Assembly (NCBI GenBank): GCA_009697815.1
Contig: WLRQ01000001.1
Location: forward strand, 1 to 64,000
Source of the DNA: Actinomycetota bacterium
GTDB taxonomy: Bacteria; Actinomycetota; Actinomycetes; S36-B12; CAIYMF01
Length of the DNA stretch: 64,000 nucleotides
Reading direction: 5' to 3'
Shown here: positions 8,978 through 20,197 of the stretch, in pieces
How positions within the stretch are numbered: the first letter of the stretch is position 1
Layout: each line of letters starts with the position of its first letter
The notes under the pieces: generated by a model
Seen by the model: only the letters and a program-made list of their open reading frames with translations
The model's database searches: none
Told to the model about the DNA's origin: nothing
Translations under genes and position numbers: made by a program

Positions 8978-10518
8978 TTCGCAGTCCCTTCGGCGACCGG
9001 CGCCACCTGGGGCGGCGGGTCAGTGGCATTGACGGCGTGCATCACGCGGGCGACCGCGGGATTGACGACATCGAGTACGGGCTTGGGGTAGAAGCCGAGC
9101 GCCACGATGACGACGAGGAGAGGCGCGATCGCCAGGACCTCACGTCCGCTGAGGTCGAAGACCTTCTCGCGCACCACATCGGGCGTGGGGCCGGTCATGG
9201 TGCGTTGGTACATCAACAGGACATATATCGCCGCCAGCACGATGCCCAGCGTCGCGATCACACCCACCCAGGTGTAGCGCTCGAAGGTTCCTACGAGCAC
9301 CAGGAACTCACTCACGAAGCTGGAGAGCCCAGGCAGCGCAAGGGATGACAGGCCCGCCACGAGGAAGGTGCCCGCGAGGATCGGGGCCACCTTCTGAACT
9401 CCTCCGAAGTCGGCAATGAGGCTCGAGCCTCGGCGGCTGATCAAGAAGCCTGCGATGAGGAACAGGGCCGCAGTCGAGAAGCCATGGTTGACCATGTAGA
9501 GGCTCGAGCCGCTCTGCCCCTGCGAGGTCATGACGAACACGCCGAGCGCGATGAAGCCGAAGTGCGAGACGGACGTGTAGGCGATGAGCCGCTTGATGTC
9601 GGTCTGCCCGATGGCGACGAGTGCCCCATAGATGATGCCGATGACGGCAAGGACGATCACGAGTGGCGTCGCCCAGCGAGACGCGTCGGGGAAGAGCTCC
9701 AGGCAGTAGCGCAGCATCCCGAACGTTCCGACCTTGTCGAGCACTCCAACGAGCAGCACCGCGGTGCCCGGGGTCGACTCGGCCGCCGCATCGGGCAGCC
9801 AGGTGTGGAAGGGCACGAGCGGTGCCTTGATCGCGAACGCGACGAAGAACCCGACGAAGAGCCAACGCTGGGTCGTGGGATCGATGCTCAGTCCCGCGAG
9901 GGTCGAGAAGTCGAAGGTTCCGGTACCCGTGATCTGGGCCGAGACGACATACAGCCCAATCAGCGATGCGAGCATCAGGAGCCCGCCGAAAAGCGAGTAC
10001 AACAGGAACTTCATTGCCGCGTAACTGCGACGCGCGCCGCCATATCGGCCGATCAGGAAGTAAACCGGTACCAGCATGGCCTCGAAGAACACGTAGAACA
10101 GGAACACGTCGGTGGCGGCGAACACACCCACCATCGCGGCCTCGAGTGTGAGGATCAATGCGATGTACCCGCGCACGGATCCCCGTGAGCCGTCGACATC
10201 CTTCCAACCCGCCAGCAGCACGATCGGCACGAGCGACGTCGACAGCGCGATCAGGACCAGCGAGATGCCGTCGACGCCGAGCGCGAACTTCACCCCGAAC
10301 GCCGGGATCCAGTCGTAGGCAACGCCGAATTGGAAGTCGCCCGCCGTGCCGGCGTCGAACCTGAGCGCCATCACGATGGTGAGGGCGAACACGAGCACCG
10401 AGAGCACCAGGCCAACCTGCTTGGCCAACTTGTCGGCGCCCTTGGGAAGGAGCATCACCACGATCGCGCCCACAAGAGGGGCCGCGACGAGAACGGAGAG
10501 CCAGGGAAAGGTCGTCAC
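8974..10518 (-). CDS. nuoM: NADH-quinone oxidoreductase subunit M
   Basis: A 514-residue antiporter-like membrane subunit. Motifs include 'FYVFFEAMLVPVYFLIGRYGG' with the channel glutamate, 'KAPLVPFHTWLPDAAAE' with the key lysine, and 'GQTDIKRLIAYTSVSHFGF'. The start is the GTG at 10518, two bases after the nuoL stop; a longer reading frame exists upstream but lies wholly within nuoL. It pumps protons as part of the membrane arm. Confidence 0.96.
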   Translation of the reverse strand: MTTFPWLSVLVAAPLVGAIVVMLLPKGADKLAKQVGLVLSVLVFALTIVMALRFDAGTAGDFQFGVAYDWIPAFGVKFALGVDGISLVLIALSTSLVPIVLLAGWKDVDGSRGSVRGYIALILTLEAAMVGVFAATDVFLFYVFFEAMLVPVYFLIGRYGGARRSYAAMKFLLYSLFGGLLMLASLIGLYVVSAQITGTGTFDFSTLAGLSIDPTTQRWLFVGFFVAFAIKAPLVPFHTWLPDAAAESTPGTAVLLVGVLDKVGTFGMLRYCLELFPDASRWATPLVIVLAVIGIIYGALVAIGQTDIKRLIAYTSVSHFGFIALGVFVMTSQGQSGSSLYMVNHGFSTAALFLIAGFLISRRGSSLIADFGGVQKVAPILAGTFLVAGLSSLALPGLSSFVSEFLVLVGTFERYTWVGVIATLGIVLAAIYVLLMYQRTMTGPTPDVVREKVFDLSGREVLAIAPLLVVIVALGFYPKPVLDVVNPAVARVMHAVNATDPPPQVAPVAEGTAK

Positions 10519-10520
10519 TG

Positions 10521-12455
10521 CTACAGCCTCACCAGAACGAGGGCGGCGACCACGAGTGCGGCTCCACCGAGCATGGACAACGCGTACGAGCGGGTGAAGC
10601 CGGTCTGCATGCGACGTGCGCGGCCCGACAGCCCCCCGATTGTTGCGGCAACGCCATTGACGGCACCGTCGACGACCCGCTGGTCGACCCAGACGAGCGA
10701 CCGGGTCAGGTACTGGCCCGGACGCATGAAGACAGCCTCGTTGACGGCATCGCCATAGAGGTCTGCTCTGGCCGCGCGCGTGAGGAAGTTGCCTGCGGGG
10801 GCGATCTCGGCCACTGGGCGGCGGTCGTAGAGGAACCAGCCCAGGGCAGCGCCTGCGATCACGACGACGAGGCTGATGCCCTCCATGCCCAACGAGGAGA
10901 TGGCCAGGTGTGGCTCCTCGAAGCCGGTGACCGGCGCGAGCCACTCGAAGATCGCGTTGTTGTAGGCCAGGAGGAATCCGCCGAGGGCCGAGAGCACCGC
11001 GAGGATCGCCATCGGCACGACCATGATCGACGGGGACTCGTGCGGATGGACATCATCAGTCCAGCGCTTCTTGCCGTGGAATGTCATGACGAAAAGGCGG
11101 GTCATGTAGAAGGCCGTGATGCCGGCACCGATCACCGTCACGAGTCCGACCACGATGCCGCGGCTGAATGCGGCCTCGATGATGCGGTCCTTGGAGTAGA
11201 ACCCCGCGAAGGGCGGGATCCCCAAAATGGCGAGATAGCCCGCACCGAACGTGATCCAGGTGACGATCATCCACGATCGGATCGTGCCGAACCGGCGCAT
11301 GCCCACCTGATCATTCATCGCATGCATGACCGAACCGGCGCCCAAGAACATGTCAGCCTTGAAGAAGCCGTGGACGACAAGGTGGAAGATCGCGAAGGCG
11401 TATCCGACCGGACCAAGTCCGGCCGCGAGGATCATGTAGCCGATCTGACTCATCGTTGAGCCAGCGAGGGCCTTCTTGATGTCGTCCTTGGCGCATCCGA
11501 TGATCGCACCCATCAGCAGTGTGATCGCGCCGACGATGACCACCACTGTCTGCGCGGTGGGCGCGGCGTTAAAGATCGCGTTGGAACGCACGATGAGGTA
11601 AACGCCAGCCGTGACCATCGTGGCCGCGTGGATCAGCGCTGATACGGGGGTGGGGCCCTCCATGGCATCGAGAAGCCAAGACTGCAAGGGGAACTGCGCC
11701 GACTTACCGCAGGCTCCGAGTAGAAGGGCGAGGCCAATCCAGGTGAGCGAAGATTCGCTGGCTGAACCGGCCTGCGCGAACACACCGTCGAAGGTGACCG
11801 ATCCGAAGGTGATGAACATCAGCATGACCGCGAGCGAGAGTCCGAGATCGCCAACACGGTTGACGATGAATGCCTTCTTGGAGGCGACCGCCGCGCTCTG
11901 CTTGACGAACCAGAAGCCGATGAGCAGGTACGAGGCCAGGCCCACACCCTCCCAGCCGACATAGAGCAAGAGGAAGTTGTCAGCGAGCACCAGCAGCAGC
12001 ATCGAGGCCACGAACAGGTTGAGGTAGCCGAAGAACTTGCGGCGCTCCGGATCGTGGCTCATATAGCCGACGGAGTAGATGTGGATCAGCGTGCCCACTC
12101 CGGTAATCAGCAACACGAAGGTGATCGAAAGCTGATCGAGGCGAAGGTCGAACGGAACGTTGAACGTGCCAACAGCGATCCAGTCGAACAGGTGCTGGCG
12201 CACGGTGCGCGAGTCGTCGGCCTGTCCGAGCATTCCGAAGAAAAGCACCACCGCGACGACGAAGGAGGCTGCCGAGGCGAGGACGCCGAGCCAGTGGCCC
12301 CACTTGTCACTCCGGCGGCCCCACAGCAGGAGGACGGCCGCGCCCGCGAGGGGGAAGCCGATCAGGAGCCAGGTCAGCGAGAACAGCCCACTCGCCGCGA
12401 CCGCCGCAGGCGCGACGTCGGCGGCGTGGGTGAGCGCGCCTGAGAACGTGGACAC
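10521..12455 (-). CDS. nuoL: NADH-quinone oxidoreductase subunit L
   Basis: A 644-residue distal antiporter-like subunit with the lateral-helix C-terminal extension typical of NuoL. Motifs: '[22 protein letters not shown]' (channel Glu), '[21 protein letters not shown]' (channel Lys) and '[21 protein letters not shown]'. The start is a GTG with AGAGGGG upstream. It lies 14 bp after nuoK. Confidence 0.97.
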   Translation of the reverse strand: MSTFSGALTHAADVAPAAVAASGLFSLTWLLIGFPLAGAAVLLLWGRRSDKWGHWLGVLASAASFVVAVVLFFGMLGQADDSRTVRQHLFDWIAVGTFNVPFDLRLDQLSITFVLLITGVGTLIHIYSVGYMSHDPERRKFFGYLNLFVASMLLLVLADNFLLLYVGWEGVGLASYLLIGFWFVKQSAAVASKKAFIVNRVGDLGLSLAVMLMFITFGSVTFDGVFAQAGSASESSLTWIGLALLLGACGKSAQFPLQSWLLDAMEGPTPVSALIHAATMVTAGVYLIVRSNAIFNAAPTAQTVVVIVGAITLLMGAIIGCAKDDIKKALAGSTMSQIGYMILAAGLGPVGYAFAIFHLVVHGFFKADMFLGAGSVMHAMNDQVGMRRFGTIRSWMIVTWITFGAGYLAILGIPPFAGFYSKDRIIEAAFSRGIVVGLVTVIGAGITAFYMTRLFVMTFHGKKRWTDDVHPHESPSIMVVPMAILAVLSALGGFLLAYNNAIFEWLAPVTGFEEPHLAISSLGMEGISLVVVIAGAALGWFLYDRRPVAEIAPAGNFLTRAARADLYGDAVNEAVFMRPGQYLTRSLVWVDQRVVDGAVNGVAATIGGLSGRARRMQTGFTRSYALSMLGGAALVVAALVLVRL

Positions 12456-12469
12456 GTTGTCGGACCCCT

Positions 12470-12769
12470 CTAGTACTTGAGCAGGTTGGCTTCGTCGACC
12501 GAAGCCGACCGGCGGGTGCGGAAGATCGTCATGATGATCGCGAGACCCACCACGACCTCGGACGCGGCAACCACCATCACGAAGAAGGCAATCACCTGTC
12601 CGTCAAGATTGCCGTGAACCCTCGAGAAGGACACGAACGCGAGGTTGCAGGCGTTGAGCATGAGTTCGACGCACATGAACACCACGATCGCGTTTCGGCG
12701 AACGAGCACGCCGAGTGCCCCAATGGCGAAGAGCACCGCCGAGAGGTAGAGATAGTTGCTCGGGTTCAC
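12470..12769 (-). CDS. nuoK: NADH-quinone oxidoreductase subunit K
   Basis: A 99-residue protein with three transmembrane helices, the normal size for NuoK. It keeps the membrane glutamate in '[14 protein letters not shown]' (helix 2) and a second one in '[11 protein letters not shown]' (helix 3), both part of the proton path. GTG start overlapping the nuoJ stop by 4 bp. Confidence 0.96.
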   Translation of the reverse strand: MNPSNYLYLSAVLFAIGALGVLVRRNAIVVFMCVELMLNACNLAFVSFSRVHGNLDGQVIAFFVMVVAASEVVVGLAIIMTIFRTRRSASVDEANLLKY

Positions 12770-13608
12770 GACTGGGACTCCTCGTCGGTACCGGCTCCAG
12801 CGGCGAGACCTGCGGCCAAGGCGTTGACCCTCGCCGAATCCTGCGGATTGGGCGTGAAGGCGGCGCTCACACCGCGCAACGGCTCCGGGACGGAGCGGTC
12901 TGTGGGAGTGCCGTCCGGCAGCAGCGCCGGGGTGCCAACAGCATTGTGTCGCGCGTAGACACCTGGGCCCGGCAGGTTCTGCGGGCTTCCGGAGCGCACG
13001 CGGTCACGCGAGAGTTCTTGCTGCCCCTTGCGCGGAGTGTGGCGCTCGCGATGTGCCAGAACCATTGCGCCCAGTGCCGCGGTGATCAGTAGGGCGGACG
13101 TGGCCTCGAAGGCGAAGAGGTACCGACCGAACACAAGGTGCGCGATGCCCTGGACGTTGCCGCCGTCGACGGCGTTCACAGCGTCGAGGCCGACCGCCGG
13201 GTGTGTTAGCCCTGCGCCGATACCTGCGATGAGCAGTGCAGCGAACGCCAGCGCAAACAGGACGGATGCGAGTCTCTGACCCTTGATCGTCTCGACGAGG
13301 GAGTCGGACGTGTCGACACCGACGATCATCAAGACGAACAAGAACAGCATCATGACTGCGCCCGTGTACACGACGATCTGGGTCATCCCGAGGAACTGCG
13401 CATTCAAGGACACGTAGAGCACAGCGAGCGCCATCATCGTGGAGGCGATGAACAGTGCACTGTGAACGGCCCGACGCGAGAACAACATCCCCAGCGCGCC
13501 GACGACCGAGATGATCGCGCACACCCAGAACACGAGGTTCTCACCCGTGTTGCCTGAGGTCTCGACGGTGCTGACCGCGGCGACCGCGAGGCCGGAGACT
13601 GCGCTCAT
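12766..13608 (-). CDS. nuoJ: NADH-quinone oxidoreductase subunit J, long actinobacterial form
   Basis: A 280-residue protein with five transmembrane helices in the first about 185 residues, including '[21 protein letters not shown]' with the pi-bulge helix seen in NuoJ. A C-terminal soluble tail of about 95 residues follows ('[20 protein letters not shown]' onward), Pro/Gly/Ala-rich and likely disordered. Such tails are common in actinobacterial NuoJ. ATG start overlapping the nuoI stop by 4 bp. Confidence 0.95.
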   Translation of the reverse strand: MSAVSGLAVAAVSTVETSGNTGENLVFWVCAIISVVGALGMLFSRRAVHSALFIASTMMALAVLYVSLNAQFLGMTQIVVYTGAVMMLFLFVLMIVGVDTSDSLVETIKGQRLASVLFALAFAALLIAGIGAGLTHPAVGLDAVNAVDGGNVQGIAHLVFGRYLFAFEATSALLITAALGAMVLAHRERHTPRKGQQELSRDRVRSGSPQNLPGPGVYARHNAVGTPALLPDGTPTDRSVPEPLRGVSAAFTPNPQDSARVNALAAGLAAGAGTDEESQS

Positions 13609-14198
13609 GCCGTGACCTCCTCGTCATCGCGCGGGCCCGTCCAGGTGCCGAGCCTGCGTGCCTCGGCCTCGCCAACCTGTGTGGCGACGGCGTGCGTGAT
13701 GTTGCCCAGGTAGTAGTCGGTGTCGGTCGTGCCCGGCACCATCGCGTGCGGCGGTGCGGCCATGCCTGTCAGCATCGGCCCGAGGAGGTCATGCTTCTCG
13801 TAGATCAGCGCCGCCCTGGTGTCATCTGCGAGCTCGTACTCGTTTGTCATCGTGAGCGCCCGTGTGGGGCACGCCTCGATGCACAAACCACAGAAGACAC
13901 ATCTCAAGTAGTTGATCTGGTAGACGCGGCCGTATCGCTCGCCGGGGCTGAAGCGCTCGACCTCGGTGTTATCGGCACCCTCGACATAGATCGCGTCGGC
14001 TGGGCACGCCCACGCGCACAGTTCGCAGCCGATGCACTTCTCGAGGCCATCGGCGTAGCGGTTGAGCTGGTGGCGCCCGTGATACCTCGGCTGCGTCGGC
14101 CGCTTGTCCTCGGGGTACTGCTCGGTGGTGACACGCTTGAACATCTGGCTGAACGGGACACCGAAGCCCCGGAAGAACCGTCGCTGGTCCTCACTCAT
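13605..14198 (-). CDS. nuoI: NADH-quinone oxidoreductase subunit I
   Basis: A 197-residue 8Fe ferredoxin-like subunit carrying clusters N6a and N6b: '[12 protein letters not shown]' and '[12 protein letters not shown]'. It passes electrons from NuoG toward NuoB. The start used is the ATG at 14198, which overlaps the nuoH stop by 8 bp. Compared with the NuoI-like protein at 685-1110 it has a full-length C-terminal region. Confidence 0.97.
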   Translation of the reverse strand: MSEDQRRFFRGFGVPFSQMFKRVTTEQYPEDKRPTQPRYHGRHQLNRYADGLEKCIGCELCAWACPADAIYVEGADNTEVERFSPGERYGRVYQINYLRCVFCGLCIEACPTRALTMTNEYELADDTRAALIYEKHDLLGPMLTGMAAPPHAMVPGTTDTDYYLGNITHAVATQVGEAEARRLGTWTGPRDDEEVTA

Positions 14199-15525
14199 GG
14201 GGCGCCTCCAGTGCCTCGGACACAATGAGTTCCTCGGCGCCGATCACCGCGCTGGTGACGGTCGCCTTCGCACGACGGGTCACGGTGAACTCCTGACCGG
14301 GAAGTGGTGGCACCGGGTAGCCCCCGGCGAACGGATCGAAAACCTCGTCAGCCCCGCTCTCGGGAGCCGCACGACGCAGGTCGAACAGGAAAGCGATCAC
14401 CGCGACGATCGCAAGGCCGAGTCCGATGACGATCAGCGTGGTGCGCATATCGAGGCCGTACTCGTTCTTGATGCCGCGGAAGGCCGCCACGGCCAGGATC
14501 CACAGGATCGAGACCGGAATCAGCACGCGCCACCCGAACTTCATGAACTGGTCGTAGCGCAGGCGCGGCAGCGTTCCGCGGAGCCACACGAACACGAACA
14601 GGATCGCGAACACCTTGCCGAGGAACCACAGGATCGGCCACCAGCCCTCGTTGGCGCCCGGCCAGACGGTGGAGATCGGCGCAGGTGCGCGCCACCCGCC
14701 CAGGAACAGGGTGGTCGCCACAGCAGCGACGTTGATCATGTTGACGTACTCGGCCAAGAAGAACATCGCCCAGCGCAGGCCGGAGTACTCGGTGTGGAAT
14801 CCGGCGACGAGTTCTCCCTCGGCCTCGGGGAGGTCGAAGGGCGCCCGGTTCGTCTCGCCCACCATGGAGATCAGATAGATCACGAACGACACGCACAGCG
14901 GCAGGGCGTACCAGATGTCGGTCTGGCCCGCGACGATCTGCGAGGTGGACATCGACCCGGCGTAGAGGAAGACCGCAACGAAGGAGAGCCCCATGGCGAT
15001 CTCGTAAGAGATCATCTGGGCGCTTGAGCGCAAGCCGCCGAGCAGCGAGTAGGTGGAGCCCGACGACCATCCGGCGAGCACGATGCCGTAGATGCCGACG
15101 GAGGCGATCGCCAGGACGTAGAGCACCGAGACGGGGAAGTCGGTGAGCTGCAGGGGCGATTGCACCCCGAACATGCTCACGACCGGGCCGACCGGGATCA
15201 CCGCGAACACCATCACGGCACTTGCCGCGGCGATCATCGGCGCCAGGAGGTAGATGACCGTGTCGGCGTTCACAGGGGAGATCCCCTGCTTGAGTGCCAG
15301 CTTGATTCCGTCGGCGAGGGGCTGGAGCAGCCCTGCCGGCCCGACACGGTTAGGCCCACTCCGCTGCTGCATGCGAGCGACGACGCGGCGCTCGAACCAG
15401 GTTGTGAACAGTGTCAGCAGGACGAGTGCGAGGAAGAGCACCACGGCCTTGATGAGCACGAGCCAGAAAGGATCCTTGCCGAAGATCGTGAGGTCGCCCT
15501 GGGCCGCGGCGATCAGGGGATTCAT
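14191..15525 (-). CDS. nuoH: NADH-quinone oxidoreductase subunit H
   Basis: A 444-residue membrane subunit forming part of the quinone channel. It has the typical '[21 protein letters not shown]' region near the start and '[21 protein letters not shown]' with '[12 protein letters not shown]' in the quinone-facing loop. A hydrophilic C-terminal extension of about 50 residues follows the last helix. ATG start overlapping the nuoG stop by 4 bp. Confidence 0.97.
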   Translation of the reverse strand: MNPLIAAAQGDLTIFGKDPFWLVLIKAVVLFLALVLLTLFTTWFERRVVARMQQRSGPNRVGPAGLLQPLADGIKLALKQGISPVNADTVIYLLAPMIAAASAVMVFAVIPVGPVVSMFGVQSPLQLTDFPVSVLYVLAIASVGIYGIVLAGWSSGSTYSLLGGLRSSAQMISYEIAMGLSFVAVFLYAGSMSTSQIVAGQTDIWYALPLCVSFVIYLISMVGETNRAPFDLPEAEGELVAGFHTEYSGLRWAMFFLAEYVNMINVAAVATTLFLGGWRAPAPISTVWPGANEGWWPILWFLGKVFAILFVFVWLRGTLPRLRYDQFMKFGWRVLIPVSILWILAVAAFRGIKNEYGLDMRTTLIVIGLGLAIVAVIAFLFDLRRAAPESGADEVFDPFAGGYPVPPLPGQEFTVTRRAKATVTSAVIGAEELIVSEALEAPHE

Positions 15526-18005
15526 ACGACACCTCCGCTGATGCGCACGATGTCGCCGTGGCCCGCACCGAGAGTGACACGGGGATTGGAACCGTCAGAG
15601 TTGGCCGGAAGCCAGACCACGTCATCGGGCATCGTCGTGACCAACGCCGGCAGCGTGATCGAGCCGGTGGCGGTGGAGATCGTGACTGCCTCGCCGGTCG
15701 CTACCGCGAGCAACGTCGCGCGCGCGGCGGAGATCCGCGCGACGCCAGCGCGCGCAGTCGCTCCGAGGAACGGGTCGCCTTCTTGGAGGAGGCCTCGGTC
15801 CAGGAGCTGCCGCCACGTGGCCAGCACAACCTCGTCTGAACCCACCGATGGCGCCTCTGGCGGGGCATGCCCCGGGGCCTGTGCGCGATCACCGTGCCAT
15901 GAACCGAAGGACGCGAGCTCACCGCGCACGGAGGCGATATCGCCACGGCCAAACGAGGCGTCGAGCTCTGCGGCGAGCATCGCCAGAACACGTGAGTCCG
16001 AGAGCGTGAGAGCCTCTCGGAACACCTGCGCGAACTCGCGAGGACGTCCCTCCCAGTCGAGGAAGGTGCCCGCCTTCTCAGCGACCGCCGCAACCGGCAA
16101 CACGACGTCGGCCCGGGCCGTGACCTCGGAATGCCGCTGCTCAAGGGAGACCAGGAACGGAACCGCGTCGAGAGCCGCGACGAAGGCGGCGGGGTCGGCG
16201 AGGTCGTTCGCCTCGACACCCCCGATGAGGAGTGCCTGGACCGAACGCACCACGTCGGAGGGCTTTGCGGCAGCCGCGATGGCCTTCGTGTCGGCATTGA
16301 CGGCCGCGACCACGGCGCCGAGGTCCCTTCCGGGAGAACCAGGAAGGGACGCCGGGTCGACGCCCCATACCGCGGCGGCCTCGCGTCGAGCAGCATCCGA
16401 GGTGATCGGACGTCCACCCGGAAGCAGGCCGGCGATGGCACCAGCGTCGAGGGCTCCACGTTCACCTGCACGACGAGGCACCCAGCCCAGGGCTGCCCCA
16501 GTGGCCTTGGCCACACGGGCCGCAGCGGAGAGTGCGCCGGGCGACTGCGCGAGACGCTCTCCGACGAGGAGTACTGCGCCAGGTTCGCGCAGGAGTCGCG
16601 CGGCCTCGAGGCGATTCTCGTCCCGTGCGCCGGAAACTTCGTCGGCAAGTGAGTCGAGAACGGCCGCCTCGGCGCCAGGCACCGCCGTCAAGACGCGTCC
16701 GTTGACCTTCGCGACACCTGCGGAGGCGAAGGGAGCGACCGTGAACACCTTCACGCCGGTGAGACGTGCTCCCTTGCGAAGGCGAAGGAACACCATCGGC
16801 GACTCATCCTCGGCATCGAGCCCGGCCAGGACGACTACTGGTGCGGACTCGAGTTCGGCGTATGTCGGACCCACGGGCTTCCCCGCGACCAGCGCCGCGA
16901 GGAACTCGATCTCCTCGGCCGATGACGGCCTCGAGCGGAAGTCGACATCGTCGGTGCCCAGTACCGAGCGTGCGAACTTGGAATAGGAGTAGGCGTCTTC
17001 GAGAGTGAGACGTCCTCCGGTCAGGACTGCGGTGCGCGATCCGGCCCTGCGAAGGCCAGCAGCCGCAATCGACATCGCCTCGGGCCACGATGCCACCACG
17101 AGTTCGCCGGACTCGTCGCGGACCATCGGGTGTGTGAGCCGACCCTCGGCCGCATAGCCGAAAGCGAACCGGCCCTTGTCGCAGTTCCACTCCTCGTTCA
17201 CCGCGGGCTCATCCCATGCGAGGCGCCGCAGAACGGTGGACCGGCGCACGTCGGTGCGCAGGCCACAGCCGGATGCGCAGTGCTCGCATACCGTCGGTGT
17301 GGAGATCAAGTCGAACGGACGTGAACGGAACCGGTACTTCGCGCTCGTGAGCGCACCCACCGGACAGATCTGCACGGTGTTGCCCGAGAAGTAGGAGTCG
17401 AACGGCTGGTCGCTGGATGTGCCGACCTGCTGCTTGGCGCCCCGCTCAAGGAGGTCGATGAACGGATCGCCTGCGATTTCGTCGGCGAATCGCGTGCAAC
17501 GAGCGCACGAGACGCAACGTTCACGGTCGAGCAGGATCTGCGCCGAGACGTTGATCGGCTTCGGGAAGGTGCGCTTGACCCCAGTGAACCGAGACTCGGC
17601 ACGGCCGTGGGACAGGGCCTGGTTCTGCAGCGGGCACTCGCCGCCCTTGTCGCACACGGGGCAGTCGAGGGGGTGGTTGATCAGGAGGAACTCCATCACG
17701 CCCTGCTGTGCCTGTTCGGCCAGCTCCGACGTCACCTGGGTGCGCACCTTCATGCCCTCGGCCACGGTGACGGCGCAGGCCGGCTGCGGCTTGGGCTGTC
17801 CCTCGATCTCGACGAGACACATGCGGCAGGCGGCCACCGGAGCGAGCAGCGGGTGATCACAGAACCGAGGGATCTCAACTCCGAGCTGCTCGGCGGCACG
17901 GATCACCAGGGTGCCCTTCGGCACGGTGATGTCGACGCCGTCGACAGAAAGGGTGATACCCGAGGTGACGGTGACGGGCGAGACGCCCGGAGTGGTGATG
18001 GTCAT
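15522..18005 (-). CDS. nuoG: NADH-quinone oxidoreductase subunit G
   Basis: An 827-residue Fe-S subunit of the NADH-dehydrogenase module. In order: a plant-type [2Fe-2S] domain ('[15 protein letters not shown]', with the later 'PACAV'), the His/Cys [4Fe-4S] segment, '[20 protein letters not shown]', and '[17 protein letters not shown]' at the start of a molybdopterin-oxidoreductase-like domain that is not expected to bind Mo cofactor in complex I. ATG start overlaps the nuoF stop by 4 bp. Confidence 0.96.
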   Translation of the reverse strand: MTITTPGVSPVTVTSGITLSVDGVDITVPKGTLVIRAAEQLGVEIPRFCDHPLLAPVAACRMCLVEIEGQPKPQPACAVTVAEGMKVRTQVTSELAEQAQQGVMEFLLINHPLDCPVCDKGGECPLQNQALSHGRAESRFTGVKRTFPKPINVSAQILLDRERCVSCARCTRFADEIAGDPFIDLLERGAKQQVGTSSDQPFDSYFSGNTVQICPVGALTSAKYRFRSRPFDLISTPTVCEHCASGCGLRTDVRRSTVLRRLAWDEPAVNEEWNCDKGRFAFGYAAEGRLTHPMVRDESGELVVASWPEAMSIAAAGLRRAGSRTAVLTGGRLTLEDAYSYSKFARSVLGTDDVDFRSRPSSAEEIEFLAALVAGKPVGPTYAELESAPVVVLAGLDAEDESPMVFLRLRKGARLTGVKVFTVAPFASAGVAKVNGRVLTAVPGAEAAVLDSLADEVSGARDENRLEAARLLREPGAVLLVGERLAQSPGALSAAARVAKATGAALGWVPRRAGERGALDAGAIAGLLPGGRPITSDAARREAAAVWGVDPASLPGSPGRDLGAVVAAVNADTKAIAAAAKPSDVVRSVQALLIGGVEANDLADPAAFVAALDAVPFLVSLEQRHSEVTARADVVLPVAAVAEKAGTFLDWEGRPREFAQVFREALTLSDSRVLAMLAAELDASFGRGDIASVRGELASFGSWHGDRAQAPGHAPPEAPSVGSDEVVLATWRQLLDRGLLQEGDPFLGATARAGVARISAARATLLAVATGEAVTISTATGSITLPALVTTMPDDVVWLPANSDGSNPRVTLGAGHGDIVRISGGVV

Positions 18006-19306
18006 CGCGCTGCGGCTCCCGCGAAGACGGTGGCGGCGACCGGATCGAAGAGCTCGTCGGCCGATGTGTGGGTTCCCGCGAGGAACTCCTCGCGGAAGTA
18101 CTTCAGCGCCGGGGCGTACGGCGTGGCGGCCGCATCACCGAGTGCGCAGAACGAGCGCCCGGCGATCTGCTTGCAGATCTCGTCGACGGTCTCGATGTCG
18201 GCCTCGATGGCCGTGCCCGCCTCGAAGCGCTCCAACATCTGCTCGAGCCAGAAGGTTCCCTCGCGGCACGGGGTGCACTTACCGCAGGACTCATGCTTGT
18301 AGAAGTGCATCCACCGGCTGATGGCGCGCACCACACTCGTGGTCTCGTCGAAGACCATCGGAGTGCCGGTGCCGAGCATCGTGCCCAGCCCGGCCATGTC
18401 CTCGTAGGTGAGCGGGGTGTCGAGGTGCTCGGGAAGGAGCATCGGAACGCTCGACCCGCCCGGGATCCAGAACTTGAGTTCGTGGCCCGCACGCACGCCA
18501 CCCGCGTACTCGAGGAGCTCGCGCATCGTCGTTCCTAACGAGGCTTCGTAGATCCCGGGCCGCTCGACGTGACCCGACACCGCGAAGAGCTTGAAGCCAG
18601 GGGACTTCTCAGTGCCGAACTGCTTGAACCAGTCAGCGCCGTTACGAATGATCGTCGGGATGTTCGCGATGGTCTCAACGTTGTTGATCACCGTGGGCGA
18701 CGCGTAGAGGCCTGCCACCGCCGGGAAGGGCGGCTTGAGGCGCGGTTGCCCGCGACGGCCCTCGAGGGAGTCGAGCAGCGCTGTCTCCTCGCCGCAGATA
18801 TAGGCACCCGCGCCGGAGTGCACGACAATGTCGAGATCGAAGCCAGACCCGAGGATGTCCTTGCCCAGGAAACCTGCCGCATAAGCCTCGGCGACAGCGG
18901 CGGTGACCCGACGCACGGCGTGAGGAACCTCGCCGCGGATGTAGATGAAGGCGTGGTTCGCGCGGATCGCATAGGCCGCGTGGATACATCCCTCGACCAG
19001 GGAGTGCGGGTTGGCGAGCATGAGTGGGATGTCCTTGCAGGCACCCGGCTCGGACTCATCAGCGTTGACCACGAGGTAGTGCGGTTTACCGTCGTTCTGG
19101 GGCACGAAGCCCCACTTCATACCGGTGGGGAAGCCTGCGCCACCACGACCGCGGAGACCGGACTCCTTGACGAGTGCGATCACCTCGTCGGGATGCACAC
19201 CGAGGGACACCGGAACCATGTCGTAGCCGCCGTGACGGCGGTAGCCGCCGATGGTGTGGGAATCGGGCTCGTCCCAGTGGGCGGTGAGGATCGGGGTCAA
19301 CGCCAT
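18002..19306 (-). CDS. nuoF: NADH-quinone oxidoreductase subunit F (NADH/FMN site)
   Basis: A 434-residue NADH-binding subunit. '[18 protein letters not shown]' is the FMN/NADH glycine-rich motif, '[14 protein letters not shown]' follows, and '[13 protein letters not shown]' carries three cysteines of cluster N3. It takes hydride from NADH to FMN. ATG start, three bases after the nuoE stop. Its presence with NuoE and NuoG shows this operon encodes a full NADH-dependent 14-subunit enzyme. Confidence 0.97.
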   Translation of the reverse strand: MALTPILTAHWDEPDSHTIGGYRRHGGYDMVPVSLGVHPDEVIALVKESGLRGRGGAGFPTGMKWGFVPQNDGKPHYLVVNADESEPGACKDIPLMLANPHSLVEGCIHAAYAIRANHAFIYIRGEVPHAVRRVTAAVAEAYAAGFLGKDILGSGFDLDIVVHSGAGAYICGEETALLDSLEGRRGQPRLKPPFPAVAGLYASPTVINNVETIANIPTIIRNGADWFKQFGTEKSPGFKLFAVSGHVERPGIYEASLGTTMRELLEYAGGVRAGHELKFWIPGGSSVPMLLPEHLDTPLTYEDMAGLGTMLGTGTPMVFDETTSVVRAISRWMHFYKHESCGKCTPCREGTFWLEQMLERFEAGTAIEADIETVDEICKQIAGRSFCALGDAAATPYAPALKYFREEFLAGTHTSADELFDPVAATVFAGAAAR

Positions 19307-19309
19307 GTC

Positions 19310-19996
19310 TCAGGCCTCCGTCTTCGAGGCCGCGCCCGCGGCGAGAGGTGATGCCGCTGGTCCAGGCGGAGCCGACATTCCGTGGGCCTTGGCATAGGTG
19401 AGCCCGGCGAGCATCTTGTCGTCGTTGCGCCCCTCGCCAGCGAGGCCATCGGGGAAGCCCGCGAGTGCGCGTTCGACCTCCTCGAATGTTCCGATCCGCG
19501 GTCCGCGAGTGGAGTGGACCTCTTCTCCCGCTTGGAGTTTGGCGATCACCTCGAGTGCGCGGGGGACATCCATGTCGTCGAGGAACTCCCAGTTGGCGGT
19601 CATGACCGGTGCGTTGGTGCACGCGGCCTGACATTCGATGCGCTCAAGCGAGACGGCTCCGTCGGCGCTGACTTCGTCATGACCCACACCGAGGCGTTCG
19701 GACACGGCCGACCAGATCGCGTCGCCGCCGAGAACAGCGCACAAGGTGTTGGTGCAGACACCGACGTGGACGCGCCCCACCTTGTGTCGCTTGTACATCG
19801 TGTAGAACGTCGCGACTGCTGCGACCTCGGCCGTGGTGAGCCCAATGACGTCGGCACACAGTGCGATGCCATCGGCTGTGACCGTGCCCTCAGCCGACTG
19901 GACGAGATGCAGCATCGGCAACAGCGCCGAACGGCTCTGCGGATAACGCCCCGCGAGATCGACCGCGTCGGCGCGGGTCTGCTCCGTCAGTGCCAT
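19310..19996 (-). CDS. nuoE: NADH-quinone oxidoreductase subunit E
   Basis: A 228-residue thioredoxin-fold [2Fe-2S] subunit: the first cysteine pair sits in 'GVCTNTLCAVLGG' and the second in 'ECQAACTNAPVM'. The C-terminal 60 residues are a low-complexity Ala/Gly/Pro tail. The ATG at 19996 has only a weak purine stretch upstream (GGATGATG), and the 182-bp gap to nuoD is filled by tandem repeats, so its translation may be less tightly coupled than that of the other nuo genes. Confidence 0.95.
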   Translation of the reverse strand: MALTEQTRADAVDLAGRYPQSRSALLPMLHLVQSAEGTVTADGIALCADVIGLTTAEVAAVATFYTMYKRHKVGRVHVGVCTNTLCAVLGGDAIWSAVSERLGVGHDEVSADGAVSLERIECQAACTNAPVMTANWEFLDDMDVPRALEVIAKLQAGEEVHSTRGPRIGTFEEVERALAGFPDGLAGEGRNDDKMLAGLTYAKAHGMSAPPGPAASPLAAGAASKTEA

Positions 19997-20040
19997 GTCG
20001 CATCATCCATTCGAGTGCGGTCGTCGGTGGCCAGCGATCG

Positions 20041-20197
20041 CGCGGCCCTCACCTGTCCACTCCACCCTGATTCTCGTGGAGCCGCTCGGGCCGCTCCGCA
20101 TGCTCCGCGGCCCTCACCTGTCCACTCCACCCTGATTCTCGTGGAGCCGCTCGGGCCGCTCCGCATGCTCCGCGGCCCTCACCTGTCCACTCCACCC
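20041..20197. repeat. 65-bp tandem repeat (2.4 copies) between nuoD and nuoE
   Basis: Two identical 65-bp units (20041-20105 and 20106-20170) are followed by the first 27 bp of a third (20171-20197). The partial copy contains the end of nuoD including its stop codon, so each full unit also carries a copy of that tail. Each unit holds CTCCAC-N10-GTGGAG (20060-20081 and 20125-20146). GGGCCGC-N12-GCGGCCC hairpins span the unit junctions at 20088-20113 and 20153-20178; the second abuts the nuoD stop codon. The sequence identity suggests a recent duplication. Confidence 0.95.

Noticed and set aside
10519-10944. N-terminal extension of the nuoM reading frame into nuoL
   Set aside because: The extension is Arg/Pro-rich and lies wholly within nuoL; the normal NuoM N-terminus begins at the GTG at 10518.
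13605-14198. Canonical nuoI as a partner of the 685-1110 copy by recent duplication
   Set aside because: Outside the cysteine motifs the two proteins differ strongly in length and sequence, so recent duplication is not supported.
15160-16986. A 608-residue open frame on the plus strand opposite nuoG/nuoH
   Set aside because: It is antisense to two clear complex I genes and its product is low-complexity Arg/Ser/Ala-rich, the usual shadow of high-GC coding DNA.
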